From: JACCWM01 sp040393065
GTDB taxonomy: Bacteria; Myxococcota_A; Bradymonadia; Bradymonadales; Bradymonadaceae
Direction of reading: 5' to 3'
Length of the DNA stretch: 64,000 nt
NCBI GenBank assembly: GCA_040393065.1
Contig: JBEBUW010000004.1
Coordinates: 27,439-91,438, forward strand
Positions 35,354-44,186 of the stretch are shown piece by piece. A program made the translations under genes and the position numbers. The notes under the pieces are model-generated. The model made no database searches and was not told the DNA's origin. It saw nothing but the letters and a program-made list of their open reading frames with translations. Position 1 is the stretch's first letter, and each line of letters starts with the position of its first letter.

Positions 35354-36143
35354 ACTGCGCGACCAGGCCGAACGTGCCCACCGCGAAAGCCTGCCACCAC
35401 CTCCACCCAACAATCCCTACGGCATCCCTAACGCAACGTACTCCAGATACCGCCACCAGATCGATGCTTCGATGGACAACAACGCCCGCCGAAAAACCAT
35501 CGCCATCGACTTCGAGCGCTTCCGCCTCCACCGCGTATTTCCCGACCATCTCAACGACGCAGAACGAATCGACTTCGTCCACACCTTCATCACCTCGGCA
35601 TGGACAAAATCAGAATCCTTCGCACAGAGCGCCCTGTCCAAAATCAACGGCTTCACCAGAACCCTCACGCGCCGCGACCACCCTCTACCCGAAGTCGTCC
35701 ACCGTTCTCCCATCCTCCGCGGCCTGCGCTCCACCCTCGGATTTCCACTCGCCGCCATCTTCTACGACGACGACTCCCTCTACTTCACCTTCCACCCGCT
35801 CCCCGAAGACAACGATCAGGCCCCCATCCGCACCGACTTCGATTTCACCTTCCAATACATCTACCCCTTCATCGCCTTTGAATGGTTCCGCGCCGGCGAA
35901 ATCTACGCCACCCAACATCCCCACAACCACCCACTCCACCAACTCATCGGCCAATCCATCCGCTTCGCCTGGTCCCTCTTCAGCGATCATCCCCACGACG
36001 ATCCCCAGCAAACCATCCACGCCCTCTTTGCCAACGGCCACATCCTCACCATCGCCATCAGCAACCAACATTTCTCCCTCCACGCCACCCCCGACCTCAC
36101 CCCACTCGCCACCCTCCCCGACGCCGTCCAGGTCATCTACTAG
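35268..36143 (+). CDS. unknown protein with basic N-terminus, inside the lasso locus
   Basis: Not recognised. 291 residues with a very basic N-terminal stretch (KKSKAVKARNKARRKRNQQE) and a Pro run (PPPPP) near 45, then a globular domain with a YFTFHPLP strand near 175 and FEWFRAGEIYATQ near 200. No signal peptide or membrane segment. The ATG at 35268 has GGAG 8 bases upstream; the frame is open to 35226. It is transcribed opposite to the lasso genes around it, so membership in the locus is by position only. Confidence 0.7.
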   Translation: MTAKKSKAVKARNKARRKRNQQEKTRQNELRDQAERAHRESLPPPPPNNPYGIPNATYSRYRHQIDASMDNNARRKTIAIDFERFRLHRVFPDHLNDAERIDFVHTFITSAWTKSESFAQSALSKINGFTRTLTRRDHPLPEVVHRSPILRGLRSTLGFPLAAIFYDDDSLYFTFHPLPEDNDQAPIRTDFDFTFQYIYPFIAFEWFRAGEIYATQHPHNHPLHQLIGQSIRFAWSLFSDHPHDDPQQTIHALFANGHILTIAISNQHFSLHATPDLTPLATLPDAVQVIY

Positions 36144-36384
36144 CTCCCGATAAAGAACGAACGCTTACCCACATTGTTCCATGCTCTCCCCACCCAGTTC
36201 TTTGCTTTTTTTAACCTTTCTATGCTTCTCCCTTCACGACTTTGCGGCTTCGCGCGAGACACGCCTTTGCTGTGCTTTTACCCTGTCTTTCTTTCACAAC
36301 AATTCACGACAATTCGCACATTCGCGAGCGACTTTTTGCTTTTCCCTTCAAACCACCCATCTCCTCCAAATCCCCCCGCGAAGC

Positions 36385-36440
36385 CGGGTGAAACCCGAGC
36401 GCAGCGCAGCATCCGTGCTAACCCACGGTGAAACCGTGGG
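36385..36440. repeat. REP-like pair of GAA-loop palindromes
   Basis: Stem CGGGT-GAA-ACCCG (36385..36397) and stem CCCACGGT-GAA-ACCGTGGG (36422..36440) share the loop and orientation, 24 bases apart. Such palindromes are common as dispersed repeats in bacterial genomes; only this copy is visible in the window. Confidence 0.5.
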
Positions 36441-36507
36441 CGTGACGCCGCACACCACCCACCCCCTTCAGACCACCCCACCACCTCTCAGCACCACGCC
36501 CCACCCC

Positions 36508-36537
36508 TTGACACGCATCCACGCACGCCCCTATCAT
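36508..36537 (+). promoter_or_regulatory. putative sigma-70 promoter of the 36750 gene
   Basis: TTGACA (36508..36513), an 18-base spacer and TATCAT (36532..36537). The predicted leader of about 200 bases contains a hairpin. Confidence 0.55.
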
Positions 36538-36563
36538 CCCCTCACTTTCTTGCATCAACATAA

Positions 36564-36591
36564 CACAACGCGCCCGTGGCAACGCGTTGTG
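36564..36591 (+). other. leader hairpin
   Basis: Perfect 9-bp stem, CACAACGCG (36564..36572) with CGCGTTGTG (36583..36591), 10-base loop, about 20 bases after the predicted transcription start of the 36750 gene. A candidate for post-transcriptional control. Confidence 0.5.
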
Positions 36592-36749
36592 CGCACCATG
36601 GGAAGGAACCACGATCTTTGGAGTTTTTCTGTCCTCAGACCTCGAAAAGCTCCTGCTGTAGGACGCACCGGTTGAAATTTTTCTCATCCAAAAAGCTCAA
36701 GCGCCACGTACCCACAACGGTTTTATCTCAAAGACGAAGGAGATTACCC

Positions 36750-37619
36750 ATGAAGATCGAAAACCTCTCGACCGCCGACATCATCGCCAACTACTACAAA
36801 CCCACGCTTGGCAGCATGCGCTACAGCCTGGCCGGCGTTTCTGCGCGCGTCGGCCCCGGCCTGCTCATCGACGAGCCGCTCATTCGCGCGCGCATCGACC
36901 GCGCCCTTGCCTCCAGCGAAGAAGCCGCCGACCTGCAGTTTCAGTGGATGTCCAAACAGCGCCTGGAACCGCTGCGCCGCCAGGGTGTCATGAACGCCGA
37001 CAACGTCGTCGACCGCGCCATCAGCGCCCTGTATGACGCCGCCGACACCCCGCGCAAACTCAGCCCGACCAACCCGCGCCATCAGGATGCCGAAGCCCTG
37101 CTCAGCCAGCTCATGCCCCTTGGCCCCGGCGTCATCACGTCCCTGCGCTTCGAAGACGAGCACTCCGCCGTCAATGTCATGCTCCGCCGACTGGACACGG
37201 AATTCCTCCCCATCGTGCAGCGCCTTTCGCTCGAGCCCTACATCGAAGAACTCCGCGAAGCCAACCAGATCTACGCCCGCGAACTCAGCAGCCTCGACAA
37301 CACCGGCATCACCCACGCCCAGGTCACCGACGCCAGCCAGATCGCCAAAGACGATTTCTTCGCCGTCATCCTCACCGTCTGGGCCCTCTTCCTGGACGAC
37401 AAGTCCTTGCGCAACCAGATCCTTGCTCCCATCCACGAGCAAAACGAACGCCTGCGCCTGTACTACCAGAACCGCAAGAAAACACCCCGCGTAGACCCCG
37501 GCAGCGGCGAAATCCTGGACGACGACGAAAACACCACCTCCGAGGCCGAACTCATCCTCAACCGCCAGCTTCCCGATTTGTCCGCAATGCCCACCCCCGA
37601 AGCGCAACCCTCCGCGTAA
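36750..37619 (+). CDS. unknown helical protein inside the lasso locus
   Basis: Not recognised. 289 residues, almost entirely helical in character with many Arg, Glu and Leu, and no signal peptide or membrane helix. The start at 36750 has AAGGAG 7 bases upstream, an excellent site; the longer frame upstream has none. An Asp/Glu-rich tail (LDDDENTTSEAE) ends the chain. The GC content and codon use look slightly richer in GCC/CGC than its neighbours, by eye. It has its own promoter and terminator. Confidence 0.72.
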   Translation: MKIENLSTADIIANYYKPTLGSMRYSLAGVSARVGPGLLIDEPLIRARIDRALASSEEAADLQFQWMSKQRLEPLRRQGVMNADNVVDRAISALYDAADTPRKLSPTNPRHQDAEALLSQLMPLGPGVITSLRFEDEHSAVNVMLRRLDTEFLPIVQRLSLEPYIEELREANQIYARELSSLDNTGITHAQVTDASQIAKDDFFAVILTVWALFLDDKSLRNQILAPIHEQNERLRLYYQNRKKTPRVDPGSGEILDDDENTTSEAELILNRQLPDLSAMPTPEAQPSA

Positions 37620-37650
37620 CCCCTCCTCCCCCCTCTCAAACGCCCCTGAG

Positions 37651-37743
37651 CCCCCGGACACACCCGGGGGAAACGGGTTGCCAACACTGCAATCGCTCCT
37701 GTCATTTGGCCTTAAGCGGGTCGACCGGAGCGATTTCTTTTTT
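37651..37743 (+). terminator. terminator region after the 36750 gene
   Basis: A 7-bp all-GC hairpin (CCCCCGG at 37651..37657 with CCGGGGG at 37664..37670) is followed by a longer one: AATCGCTCC (37691..37699) with GGAGCGATT (37727..37735), a 27-base loop containing the palindrome GGTCGACC, then TCTTTTTT. The second is the likelier terminator. Confidence 0.6.
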
Positions 37744-37981
37744 CCTAACCCCGTCCCCCCCTCTCCCGGACATCTCTCACCCCTGCACCGAACCCGTTGG
37801 ACATCCATCCCAAACACCCCTTACCCCTGTTTGCGACCGATCTCGAAAGGGTACGAAACATCGATTTTGCCCGAGGGCACCCCGTACCACCGCCTCAAAA
37901 ACACGACGCCCCCGAAAATCACGGGGCCACGTACCCCTGAATTTCCAGAAAACGCTGTTTGCGCCCCCCTGTTCTACCCAC

Positions 37982-38057
37982 AAAAAAACCGCTCTCGATG
38001 GTTTTGCCACCCCACCCGCTGCCCCGATTGACCCCCGCAGCCTCAAATCGAGCGGTT
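37982..38057 (-). terminator. long-loop terminator of the cyclase-precursor unit
   Basis: On the minus strand, 38057..38047 pairs with 37999..37987 (AACCGCTC core plus GAT after a two-base bulge), and then seven T follow at 37988..37982. The loop is 47 bases. It lies about 140 bases past the precursor stop and shows that cyclase and precursor are a unit separate from B1-B2. Confidence 0.55.
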
Positions 38058-38193
38058 CTACATCGATCAAAATCCCAGAATCGACCAACCCGACCCCCTT
38101 CTGCATCGGTTTTGTTCAGTAGCCCCGGTTTCTAAACACTGGGGGGAAGGGGGGGTGGGATCCCATACCGCCGCCTGGACCGACGGCTCTTGC

Positions 38194-38370
38194 TTACAGC
38201 TCGCCGGTAGGATTACCGAAATCGAAGTCATCACCACTCAGACCACGCACCGTCTGGCTCAGCGAGCCGTACGCCTGCAGCGCAGGCTTCGCATACGTCT
38301 GTTTCAGCGACTCCACCGGACTCTGTGTATCTGTGTTTTCGACAACGCCGTTATTCTCTTGCTTGTTCAT
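38194..38370 (-). CDS. lasso-peptide-like precursor peptide
   Basis: A 58-codon frame. The leader has the motif read by PqqD-like B1 proteins in lasso systems: Tyr26, Pro29, Leu31 and Gly35 in YAKPALQAYGSLSQT, followed by Thr40. The leader Thr normally sits at -2, which gives a core starting at Arg42; the likelier Gly43 start leaves Thr at -3. With Gly43 as residue 1, Asp50 is position 8 and can close an 8-residue lactam (9 residues if Arg42 is first). The tail is FGNPTGEL, 8 residues. No Cys. It is 64 bases after the cyclase gene on the same strand, with GGGTGA before the ATG. Confidence 0.82.
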   Translation of the reverse strand: MNKQENNGVVENTDTQSPVESLKQTYAKPALQAYGSLSQTVRGLSGDDFDFGNPTGEL

Positions 38371-38434
38371 ACTGAATCACCCGTGAAAACTTACTTGTAA
38401 GATCGACTGCACGTAATTGTTTGTTTCTTCCAGA

Positions 38435-40276
38435 CTACAAAATTTGCTGACGAAGCCAGAGCTCTGCACTCAAACTCGACCAGACCGGAAAACTACCGCG
38501 AGACCGCCCGGGGGGCTGCGGCTTCCATTGTTGATACGCAACAAAAGCCTGCTTGAATTTCATGCTGTGAATGATTCCCAGCAAACCCAGCCTGGACTGT
38601 CCGACTATATCTTGCACGACTTCTTGACTCAAATTCACCAGACCATTTTCGACCACGGCGTCGAAACTGCTGTGCTTTGGCCGACGAACCACCGTTTCCG
38701 GCAAAAGCGATGCCACCGTATCACGTAACAGCCCTTTTGGCATGTTGCCACGAATAAGCTGTGTTGGAGACATACGCAAGACAAACTCCCACAAACGATC
38801 ATCCAGATACGGCTGCACCGTGCGCAGACCCGCTCTTTTCGCCTTACGATAACCGCCGCGACAACTCAATTCCCACAACCACTGCTGTTGCGCCTCCAGT
38901 TTCTTCGCCCCACAGCTTCCTTCCATTTCTGCGGCAGCGATCCGTGAGATCGGCTCCCCACCAACCACCCAGTTTTCAGGTCTTCGCCAGAGCAACGACT
39001 CGCCAGGCGCTCCTGCACGAATGCCCGGCAAAAACACATCGCGCACGCTTTTTACCATTTCTTTGGCATGCACTTGTTCCAGCAAAATCACTGCGATCAA
39101 GCGGTGCCATTTCCGATCTTTCCAGAGCCGGTGCACCTCCTGCCATCGTCCCTCGGCCAGAAGGCTTCGGATCAAGTCTCGACGCGAGGCAAACAAAAGC
39201 TGATCGGCGCCGCCTCCGCCGATCACATCCACTTCCCCGAAGTTTTCTCGAATCCAGTTAGAAAACGCGCGCGCGTACTCCTCCTCGGGATGATACTGCG
39301 GCCCGCTCCCCGTAAAATCTTCAAACAGGCTGAGATCCTGCAAAGGCGGGTGTTCAGAAATCGAAAAATAATGCGCATCAAGCGGCAACGCATCCACAAT
39401 CTCTTGAATTTCTGCTGTTTCGTCGCTTCCCGGATAGCCCGGCGCCACCATAGAAACCGTCCGAACCCGCGCCGTTTTCGATACTTGCTTTTGCAGCGCT
39501 ACAGCCACAGCCACCAGACCTGGCGAATCCATGCCGCCGCTCATCTCAAACACATGCGGATAGTCTCCGACTGACTCCAGCACTTCGCTCAACAAGCGGC
39601 GGAACTGACGCGGATGCTCCTCCGACGGGGGCAATGTATCGGTCGTGGGATTCCAGTAATAGTCCGTCGTCAACTGCGATGCCGACCATCCCAGATACTC
39701 GCGCGGCCGAATTCGCTGCAAGCCATGAATGAAATCATCACGCCCACGATCAGTATAATCATTTAATAAAAACTTGGTTAATCGCGAACGATTCACCACC
39801 CGCGGCATTCGAGCAGCTTCCAGCAACCAGTCCGCGTCACTCGAGATCACGATATTTCGCGTCACCGGATCGATGGCATACACCATCGGAACCAGCCCGA
39901 TCTTATCGCGAAAAGCCCGGAGCTGGCCGCTCGTTTCATCCCACAACACGCACGCCATCAGTCCATGCACGTGGGTGAACATGGCATGGCCGCGCAATTT
40001 CCAGAGTGCGATCAATTCCTCGGCAATTGTGCTCGCTGCAATGCCTTCTTTTTCGAGCGTTTCCGAACGATTGCGCCAGTCCCCGATCCAGGCCAGTGCG
40101 ACGTTGTTGGAGAATCCGTACCCGCCGTCGTAGGGAACGCGCCCCGGGCGAAACGCGATCTGCAGCTGCGTGTTCCGAGAGGTAGCCGAGGCGTGCTGCA
40201 CACAAAGCTCATCGTCCCTGAGTGCCCGGCTCTGTACCCATGTTTTTTCCCCGACCAAAACAAGCATTTCTGCCAT
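38435..40276 (-). CDS. asparagine-synthetase-like lasso cyclase (C protein)
   Basis: Homologue of AsnB used as isopeptide cyclase in lasso peptide biosynthesis: it adenylates an Asp or Glu side chain of the core and joins it to the N-terminus. The 613 residues have an N-terminal glutaminase-like domain without the catalytic Cys2 (starts MAEM), so no glutamine hydrolysis, and a synthetase domain with the ATP pyrophosphate loop SGGMDS at 246-251. The ATG at 40276 has GGGAAG about 8 bases before it. The precursor gene follows. A true Asn synthetase is the alternative, made unlikely by the missing Cys and by the neighbours. Confidence 0.9.
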   Translation of the reverse strand: MAEMLVLVGEKTWVQSRALRDDELCVQHASATSRNTQLQIAFRPGRVPYDGGYGFSNNVALAWIGDWRNRSETLEKEGIAASTIAEELIALWKLRGHAMFTHVHGLMACVLWDETSGQLRAFRDKIGLVPMVYAIDPVTRNIVISSDADWLLEAARMPRVVNRSRLTKFLLNDYTDRGRDDFIHGLQRIRPREYLGWSASQLTTDYYWNPTTDTLPPSEEHPRQFRRLLSEVLESVGDYPHVFEMSGGMDSPGLVAVAVALQKQVSKTARVRTVSMVAPGYPGSDETAEIQEIVDALPLDAHYFSISEHPPLQDLSLFEDFTGSGPQYHPEEEYARAFSNWIRENFGEVDVIGGGGADQLLFASRRDLIRSLLAEGRWQEVHRLWKDRKWHRLIAVILLEQVHAKEMVKSVRDVFLPGIRAGAPGESLLWRRPENWVVGGEPISRIAAAEMEGSCGAKKLEAQQQWLWELSCRGGYRKAKRAGLRTVQPYLDDRLWEFVLRMSPTQLIRGNMPKGLLRDTVASLLPETVVRRPKHSSFDAVVENGLVNLSQEVVQDIVGQSRLGLLGIIHSMKFKQAFVAYQQWKPQPPGRSRGSFPVWSSLSAELWLRQQIL

Positions 40277-40335
40277 GATTCACTTCCCGAACGCCTGCCA
40301 ATCTCCAAAACCCAAAAACCGCCAGCAAGAGCGCT

Positions 40336-40365
40336 CCTATAGCGCAAAGCCAACCTTGTTTACAA
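40336..40365 (-). promoter_or_regulatory. putative promoter of the cyclase gene
   Basis: Minus strand: TTGTAA (40365..40360), an 18-base spacer and TATAGG (40341..40336). The -35 is the same hexamer as in front of the 35268 gene. The leader would be about 50 bases. Confidence 0.4.
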
Positions 40366-40514
40366 CCGCTTGCATACAGGGCTTCAGGAGGCATGGCCCT
40401 TGTCAGAATTGACTTGTACGCCCCGGCTAGGTATTCCAACTCTGCTAAATTGATGGACAGTATTCAATAAGACCTGATTGCTAAACAATTCATTATAGAT
40501 AGGGAGAGATCTTC

Positions 40515-43500
40515 ATGCAGCCGTTTCATCGTGCAAACTTACGCTACCTGCGGCCGACTTTAACCGGCGCCGTCGTACTCTCAGCCCTGGCGTTTACCGT
40601 CGGCTGCTCTGACAATGAACTTTCTCCGGAATCGCTGACCGCAACAACAGGCGCTCTCAAGGCCGGTGGCATCAAAGATCCACTTGATCCAACGCGCCCG
40701 CAGCTTCCGACGCCGGGCGATGTCCAGGCCATTCAAACCTCGGGCACCTGGCCCAACGGCTTTGACGTGCTGCAGACCGGCGCCTCGGCAACCATCCTGG
40801 CGCTCGGTGATGTACAGCTTCACAACAACGGACGCGTCCACATTCAGCCCACGCCTCATTTTCAGGCCCATGGCGAACCGGGTGCAAAAACCTGGCACTA
40901 CGAAACATGGCTGAGCAAAGTAGAGCGCGGCTCCAACACCCGAACCTTTGACAAGGCCGATGCCCGTCGCATCGAAGACGGTGAGCTGACCTACCAGTAC
41001 GGCAACGATATCGAAGTCTTTTACAACCATTTGCCCGCCGGTCTGGAGCAAAACGTTCGCCTGCGCAAGCGCATCCCGGGCAACGATACCCTGCGCGTAA
41101 CATTTGACGTCGACGGTAATATCCAGCTCCGCGCTGCCGAAGACGGTGCACGCGTCGATGTCTACTACAACGACGCCATCGCCATGTCGTGGACGAATCT
41201 GGTGGTTTTTGACGCCGAGAAAACCACGCTCCCGGCCCGCATGCGCGTGGCTGGCAACGCCATTACCATCGAAGTCGAAGATCAGCATGCGGTCTATCCG
41301 CTCACCATCGATCCGCTGGCAAGCGTGCCGGACTGGACCGTGGATAACCCCGATAACAACACGAACTTTGGGAACGCGCTCTCGTTTGCCGGTGATGTCA
41401 ACGGCGATGGCTTCGACGACATCCTGATCGGAAACTCTACGTTCTCATCAAACCAGGGGCGAGTCCTGCTGTTTTTAGGTTCGGCCACCGGCCCGCTGAA
41501 TACCGCAGATCTGGCCTTCGTGGGTGAAGCCGCCGGTTCACAAATGGGAACTGCACTTGCGGCGCTCGGAGACATCGACGGCAGCGGATGTGATGCTTTT
41601 GCCATCGGCGCCCCTGCCTACAACGGTAACTTCGGCAAAAGCTATGTGTACCAGCCTTACCAATGTGATGGCTCGCCAAAAAATCCGGCGCCGATCTGGA
41701 CAGACGAGGGAGAAATTCTTTCACAACTGGGGCGCAGCATCTCGGCCGGCGATGTAAACTGTGATGGTCGCACGGACTTGATCATCGGTTCACCACGTCA
41801 CGCCACTCCCGACAATGGCTCCACCCTTACCAATGCCGGCAAAGTCTCCGTGTACTATGGAACGACACCCCAGAACGGCTATTTCTCCAGCGCTCCGGAC
41901 TGGGAATACCTGAACCCGACGGCGGGAATCCAACTTGGTTTCAACGTAAAGAACATTGGCAATGTGACCGGCACCAAGCACCCCACGACCAATCAGCAAT
42001 GCGCCTCGTTCGCTGCCAGTGCTCTTGGATACAACGGGGCTGCCGGCGCGGTTTTGCTCTTTAACAGCACACCTTCCGGCCCGGAAAATACTCCGGCCGC
42101 TTCCTATGCCGGTGCAGTTTCCCAGGATCGTGTCGGATACTCGCTGGATACTATCCCCGATATTCAGCAGGCCACGGACAGTGATGGTGAGCTGCTTTAC
42201 AACATCATGACAGGCGCCATCGGCGTAAATTCAAACGCCGGACAGGTTCTCATCCTGAAATACGTACCCGGCTCCACAACGCTGGATGTCGTCTGGAGCC
42301 AGACCGGCCAGGCGGGCAGCTCCTTTGGCAACTCCGTAGCGCATGCAGGGGACGTCAACAGCGATGGCTATGCCGATGTTCTGATCGGAGCCCATCAGCA
42401 CGACACGGACCAGGGCGCTGCGTTTCTTTATCTCGGTTCAGCTACCGGACTTGCCACGACTCCGTACTGGACGGGAACTCCCGACCAGACCAACTCTTTT
42501 TATGGTTTCTCCGTTGCCGGTAATGGCGACGTCAACGGTGACGGGATCAGTGATATTCTGGTCGGTGCCGTTCGCCACAATACCGTCGGCACCAACAATG
42601 GCCGCGTGAACCTGTATATGGGACTGCCTGGCTGCCAGATCGGCGCAACCTTTTATCAGGACGGCGAGCGAAATCCGGCCAATCCTTGCGAATTGTGCGA
42701 TAGCGCACAGAACAACTCGAACTGGTCCGTGCTGGCCGACGGCGCCGTATGCGGCGAAGACGCGGCCACGTGCGAAATCGCGGTTTGCTCCGCCGGCGTG
42801 TGCGGCGCGCTCACCGACCAGTGCGACGACGGCCTGGCCTGCACCGCCGACACCTGTGACGGCAACGGCGGCTGCACCAACGCACTGGATGCGGAAAGCT
42901 GCGTAATCGACAACGCCTGCGTCGCCGAAGGCGCTGTCAATCCCAATAACGCCTGCGAATCGTGCAATCCCTCGGTCAGCACCACCGACTGGAGCGTACG
43001 TGCGGATGGAACGGTCTGCGGCTTTGATGGCGATGAGTGCACCGTTTCGTATTGCGAGGCCGGTGCCTGCACGAATGTCGTCGATAGCTGCGATGACGGC
43101 CTGAGCTGCACAATCAGTACGTGCGAAGGCAACCAGACCTGCTCGGCACCACAGATCGCTGCAGACCACTGCGTGATCAACAACGCCTGCGTCGCCGAAG
43201 GCGCACGCAACCCGGACAACACCTGCGAAGCCTGCGTTCCGGGCGTAAGCCAGACCGATTGGAGCCCGCTGGCGGACAACACGGTCTGCGGTGAGATGGA
43301 TCCGTCCACCTGCACCTCGTTTGTGTGCGAAGCCAACGCCTGTGTTCCCAGAACCAACACCTGCGACGATGGCCTGGATTGCACCGGCCCCAGCACCTGC
43401 GACGGCGCAAACGGCTGCACCACGCCCACGATCGACGCTGGCTTCTGCGTGATCGATAACGCCTGTGTTCCCGAAGGCATCAATCCTGCCAACCCCTGCC

Positions 43501-44060
43501 AGGAATGTGATCCGAGCGTAAGCCAGACCGAATGGACCAACGTGGCAGCCGGCACCATCTGCGGCGATGACTTCTGCGATCCGAATGACAACAACGTGCT
43601 GATCCACGCTCCGACCTGCAATGGCAACGGAAGCTGCGGCCATTCCTTCGGCGAAGAAACCACCAGTTGTGGTGAATACATCTGTTTCGAATCGGAAAAC
43701 GCCTGTCTGACCGAATGCGAAACCGACGCTGACTGCGCCCTCGCAAACGATGTCTGCCGCTCCGACAACACCTGCGGCGAGCCGGAGGAAGGCGACGATG
43801 TTGGCCCTGGTGAGGATGTGGGGCCGGGCGATGATGTCGGCCCCGGCGATGACGTCGGCCCCGGCGAGGACGTTGGCCCCGGCGAGGACGTCGGCCCCAC
43901 CGAACCGGAACTGCAAGGCGAACTGGCCGGCTCCACCCTGTTCTGCTCGGGCGTCGTCACCAACAGCACCACGCCCATTGCCCCGGCCTGGCCGCTTGCA
44001 GCGTTGCCGCTGCTCGGATTTGTGGTACTACGTCGTCGCCGTTTGAATGCACGCGCATAA
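40515..44060 (+). CDS. FG-GAP and Cys-rich repeat surface protein with C-terminal anchor
   Basis: A 1181-residue secreted protein. Signal peptide with lipobox FTVGC. Residues about 285-720 hold integrin-alpha-type FG-GAP repeats, with calcium loops such as GDVNGDGFDDILIG and GDVNSDGYADVLIG. Residues about 720-1040 hold four Cys-rich repeats of roughly 95 residues (NPANPCELC, NPNNACESC, NPDNTCEAC, NPANPCQEC at equivalent places). A repeated GPGEDV/GPGDDV spacer follows. The end has a Cys, a hydrophobic helix (PAWPLAALPLLGFVVL) and RRRR, a MYXO-CTERM-like sorting signal. Probably a cell-surface adhesion or recognition protein. GGGAGAG precedes the start. Confidence 0.9.
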   Translation: MQPFHRANLRYLRPTLTGAVVLSALAFTVGCSDNELSPESLTATTGALKAGGIKDPLDPTRPQLPTPGDVQAIQTSGTWPNGFDVLQTGASATILALGDVQLHNNGRVHIQPTPHFQAHGEPGAKTWHYETWLSKVERGSNTRTFDKADARRIEDGELTYQYGNDIEVFYNHLPAGLEQNVRLRKRIPGNDTLRVTFDVDGNIQLRAAEDGARVDVYYNDAIAMSWTNLVVFDAEKTTLPARMRVAGNAITIEVEDQHAVYPLTIDPLASVPDWTVDNPDNNTNFGNALSFAGDVNGDGFDDILIGNSTFSSNQGRVLLFLGSATGPLNTADLAFVGEAAGSQMGTALAALGDIDGSGCDAFAIGAPAYNGNFGKSYVYQPYQCDGSPKNPAPIWTDEGEILSQLGRSISAGDVNCDGRTDLIIGSPRHATPDNGSTLTNAGKVSVYYGTTPQNGYFSSAPDWEYLNPTAGIQLGFNVKNIGNVTGTKHPTTNQQCASFAASALGYNGAAGAVLLFNSTPSGPENTPAASYAGAVSQDRVGYSLDTIPDIQQATDSDGELLYNIMTGAIGVNSNAGQVLILKYVPGSTTLDVVWSQTGQAGSSFGNSVAHAGDVNSDGYADVLIGAHQHDTDQGAAFLYLGSATGLATTPYWTGTPDQTNSFYGFSVAGNGDVNGDGISDILVGAVRHNTVGTNNGRVNLYMGLPGCQIGATFYQDGERNPANPCELCDSAQNNSNWSVLADGAVCGEDAATCEIAVCSAGVCGALTDQCDDGLACTADTCDGNGGCTNALDAESCVIDNACVAEGAVNPNNACESCNPSVSTTDWSVRADGTVCGFDGDECTVSYCEAGACTNVVDSCDDGLSCTISTCEGNQTCSAPQIAADHCVINNACVAEGARNPDNTCEACVPGVSQTDWSPLADNTVCGEMDPSTCTSFVCEANACVPRTNTCDDGLDCTGPSTCDGANGCTTPTIDAGFCVIDNACVPEGINPANPCQECDPSVSQTEWTNVAAGTICGDDFCDPNDNNVLIHAPTCNGNGSCGHSFGEETTSCGEYICFESENACLTECETDADCALANDVCRSDNTCGEPEEGDDVGPGEDVGPGDDVGPGDDVGPGEDVGPGEDVGPTEPELQGELAGSTLFCSGVVTNSTTPIAPAWPLAALPLLGFVVLRRRRLNARA
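43792..43899 (+). repeat. 18-bp tandem repeat encoding a Gly-Pro-Gly-acidic spacer
   Basis: About six in-frame copies of an 18-base unit encoding GPGEDV or GPGDDV. Copies differ at third positions. The spacer holds the C-terminal anchor apart from the Cys-rich region. Copy number is likely to vary between strains. Confidence 0.85.
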
Positions 44061-44085
44061 TACGCGAAACGTATAGCCCGCACTG

Positions 44086-44146
44086 AAAAACGGCCCGTGC
44101 CGCGCACCGGTAATTTCCCGAACATGCGCAGCACGGGCCGTTTCAT
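44086..44146 (+). terminator. intrinsic terminator
   Basis: Perfect 13-bp stem, AAACGGCCCGTGC (44088..44100) with GCACGGGCCGTTT (44131..44143), loop of 30. Only a short T-run follows. It lies 27 bases past the stop of the FG-GAP gene. Confidence 0.7.
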
Positions 44147-44186
44147 TTCCACTGGCTGCAGGATTTGAACAACACCCGGAGCTGCC

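Larger units (their letters stand above)
36144..36749 (+). other. 606-base spacer between the two plus-strand unknown genes
   Basis: No gene was found. It holds two hairpins of the same design with a GAA loop: CGGGT/ACCCG (36385..36397) and CCCACGGT/ACCGTGGG (36422..36440). These look like a REP-type element. The downstream part holds a promoter (36508..36537) and a leader hairpin (36564..36591). Minus-strand frames here, up to 89 codons, lack ribosome sites. Confidence 0.6.

Noticed and set aside
38435..40276. Ordinary asparagine synthetase
   Set aside because: The N-terminal catalytic Cys is absent and the neighbours are a lasso precursor, B1, B2 and kinase genes.
40209..40439. 76-codon minus-strand frame with a hydrophobic stretch
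   Set aside because: It spans the predicted cyclase promoter and runs out of phase into the cyclase gene, with no ribosome site.
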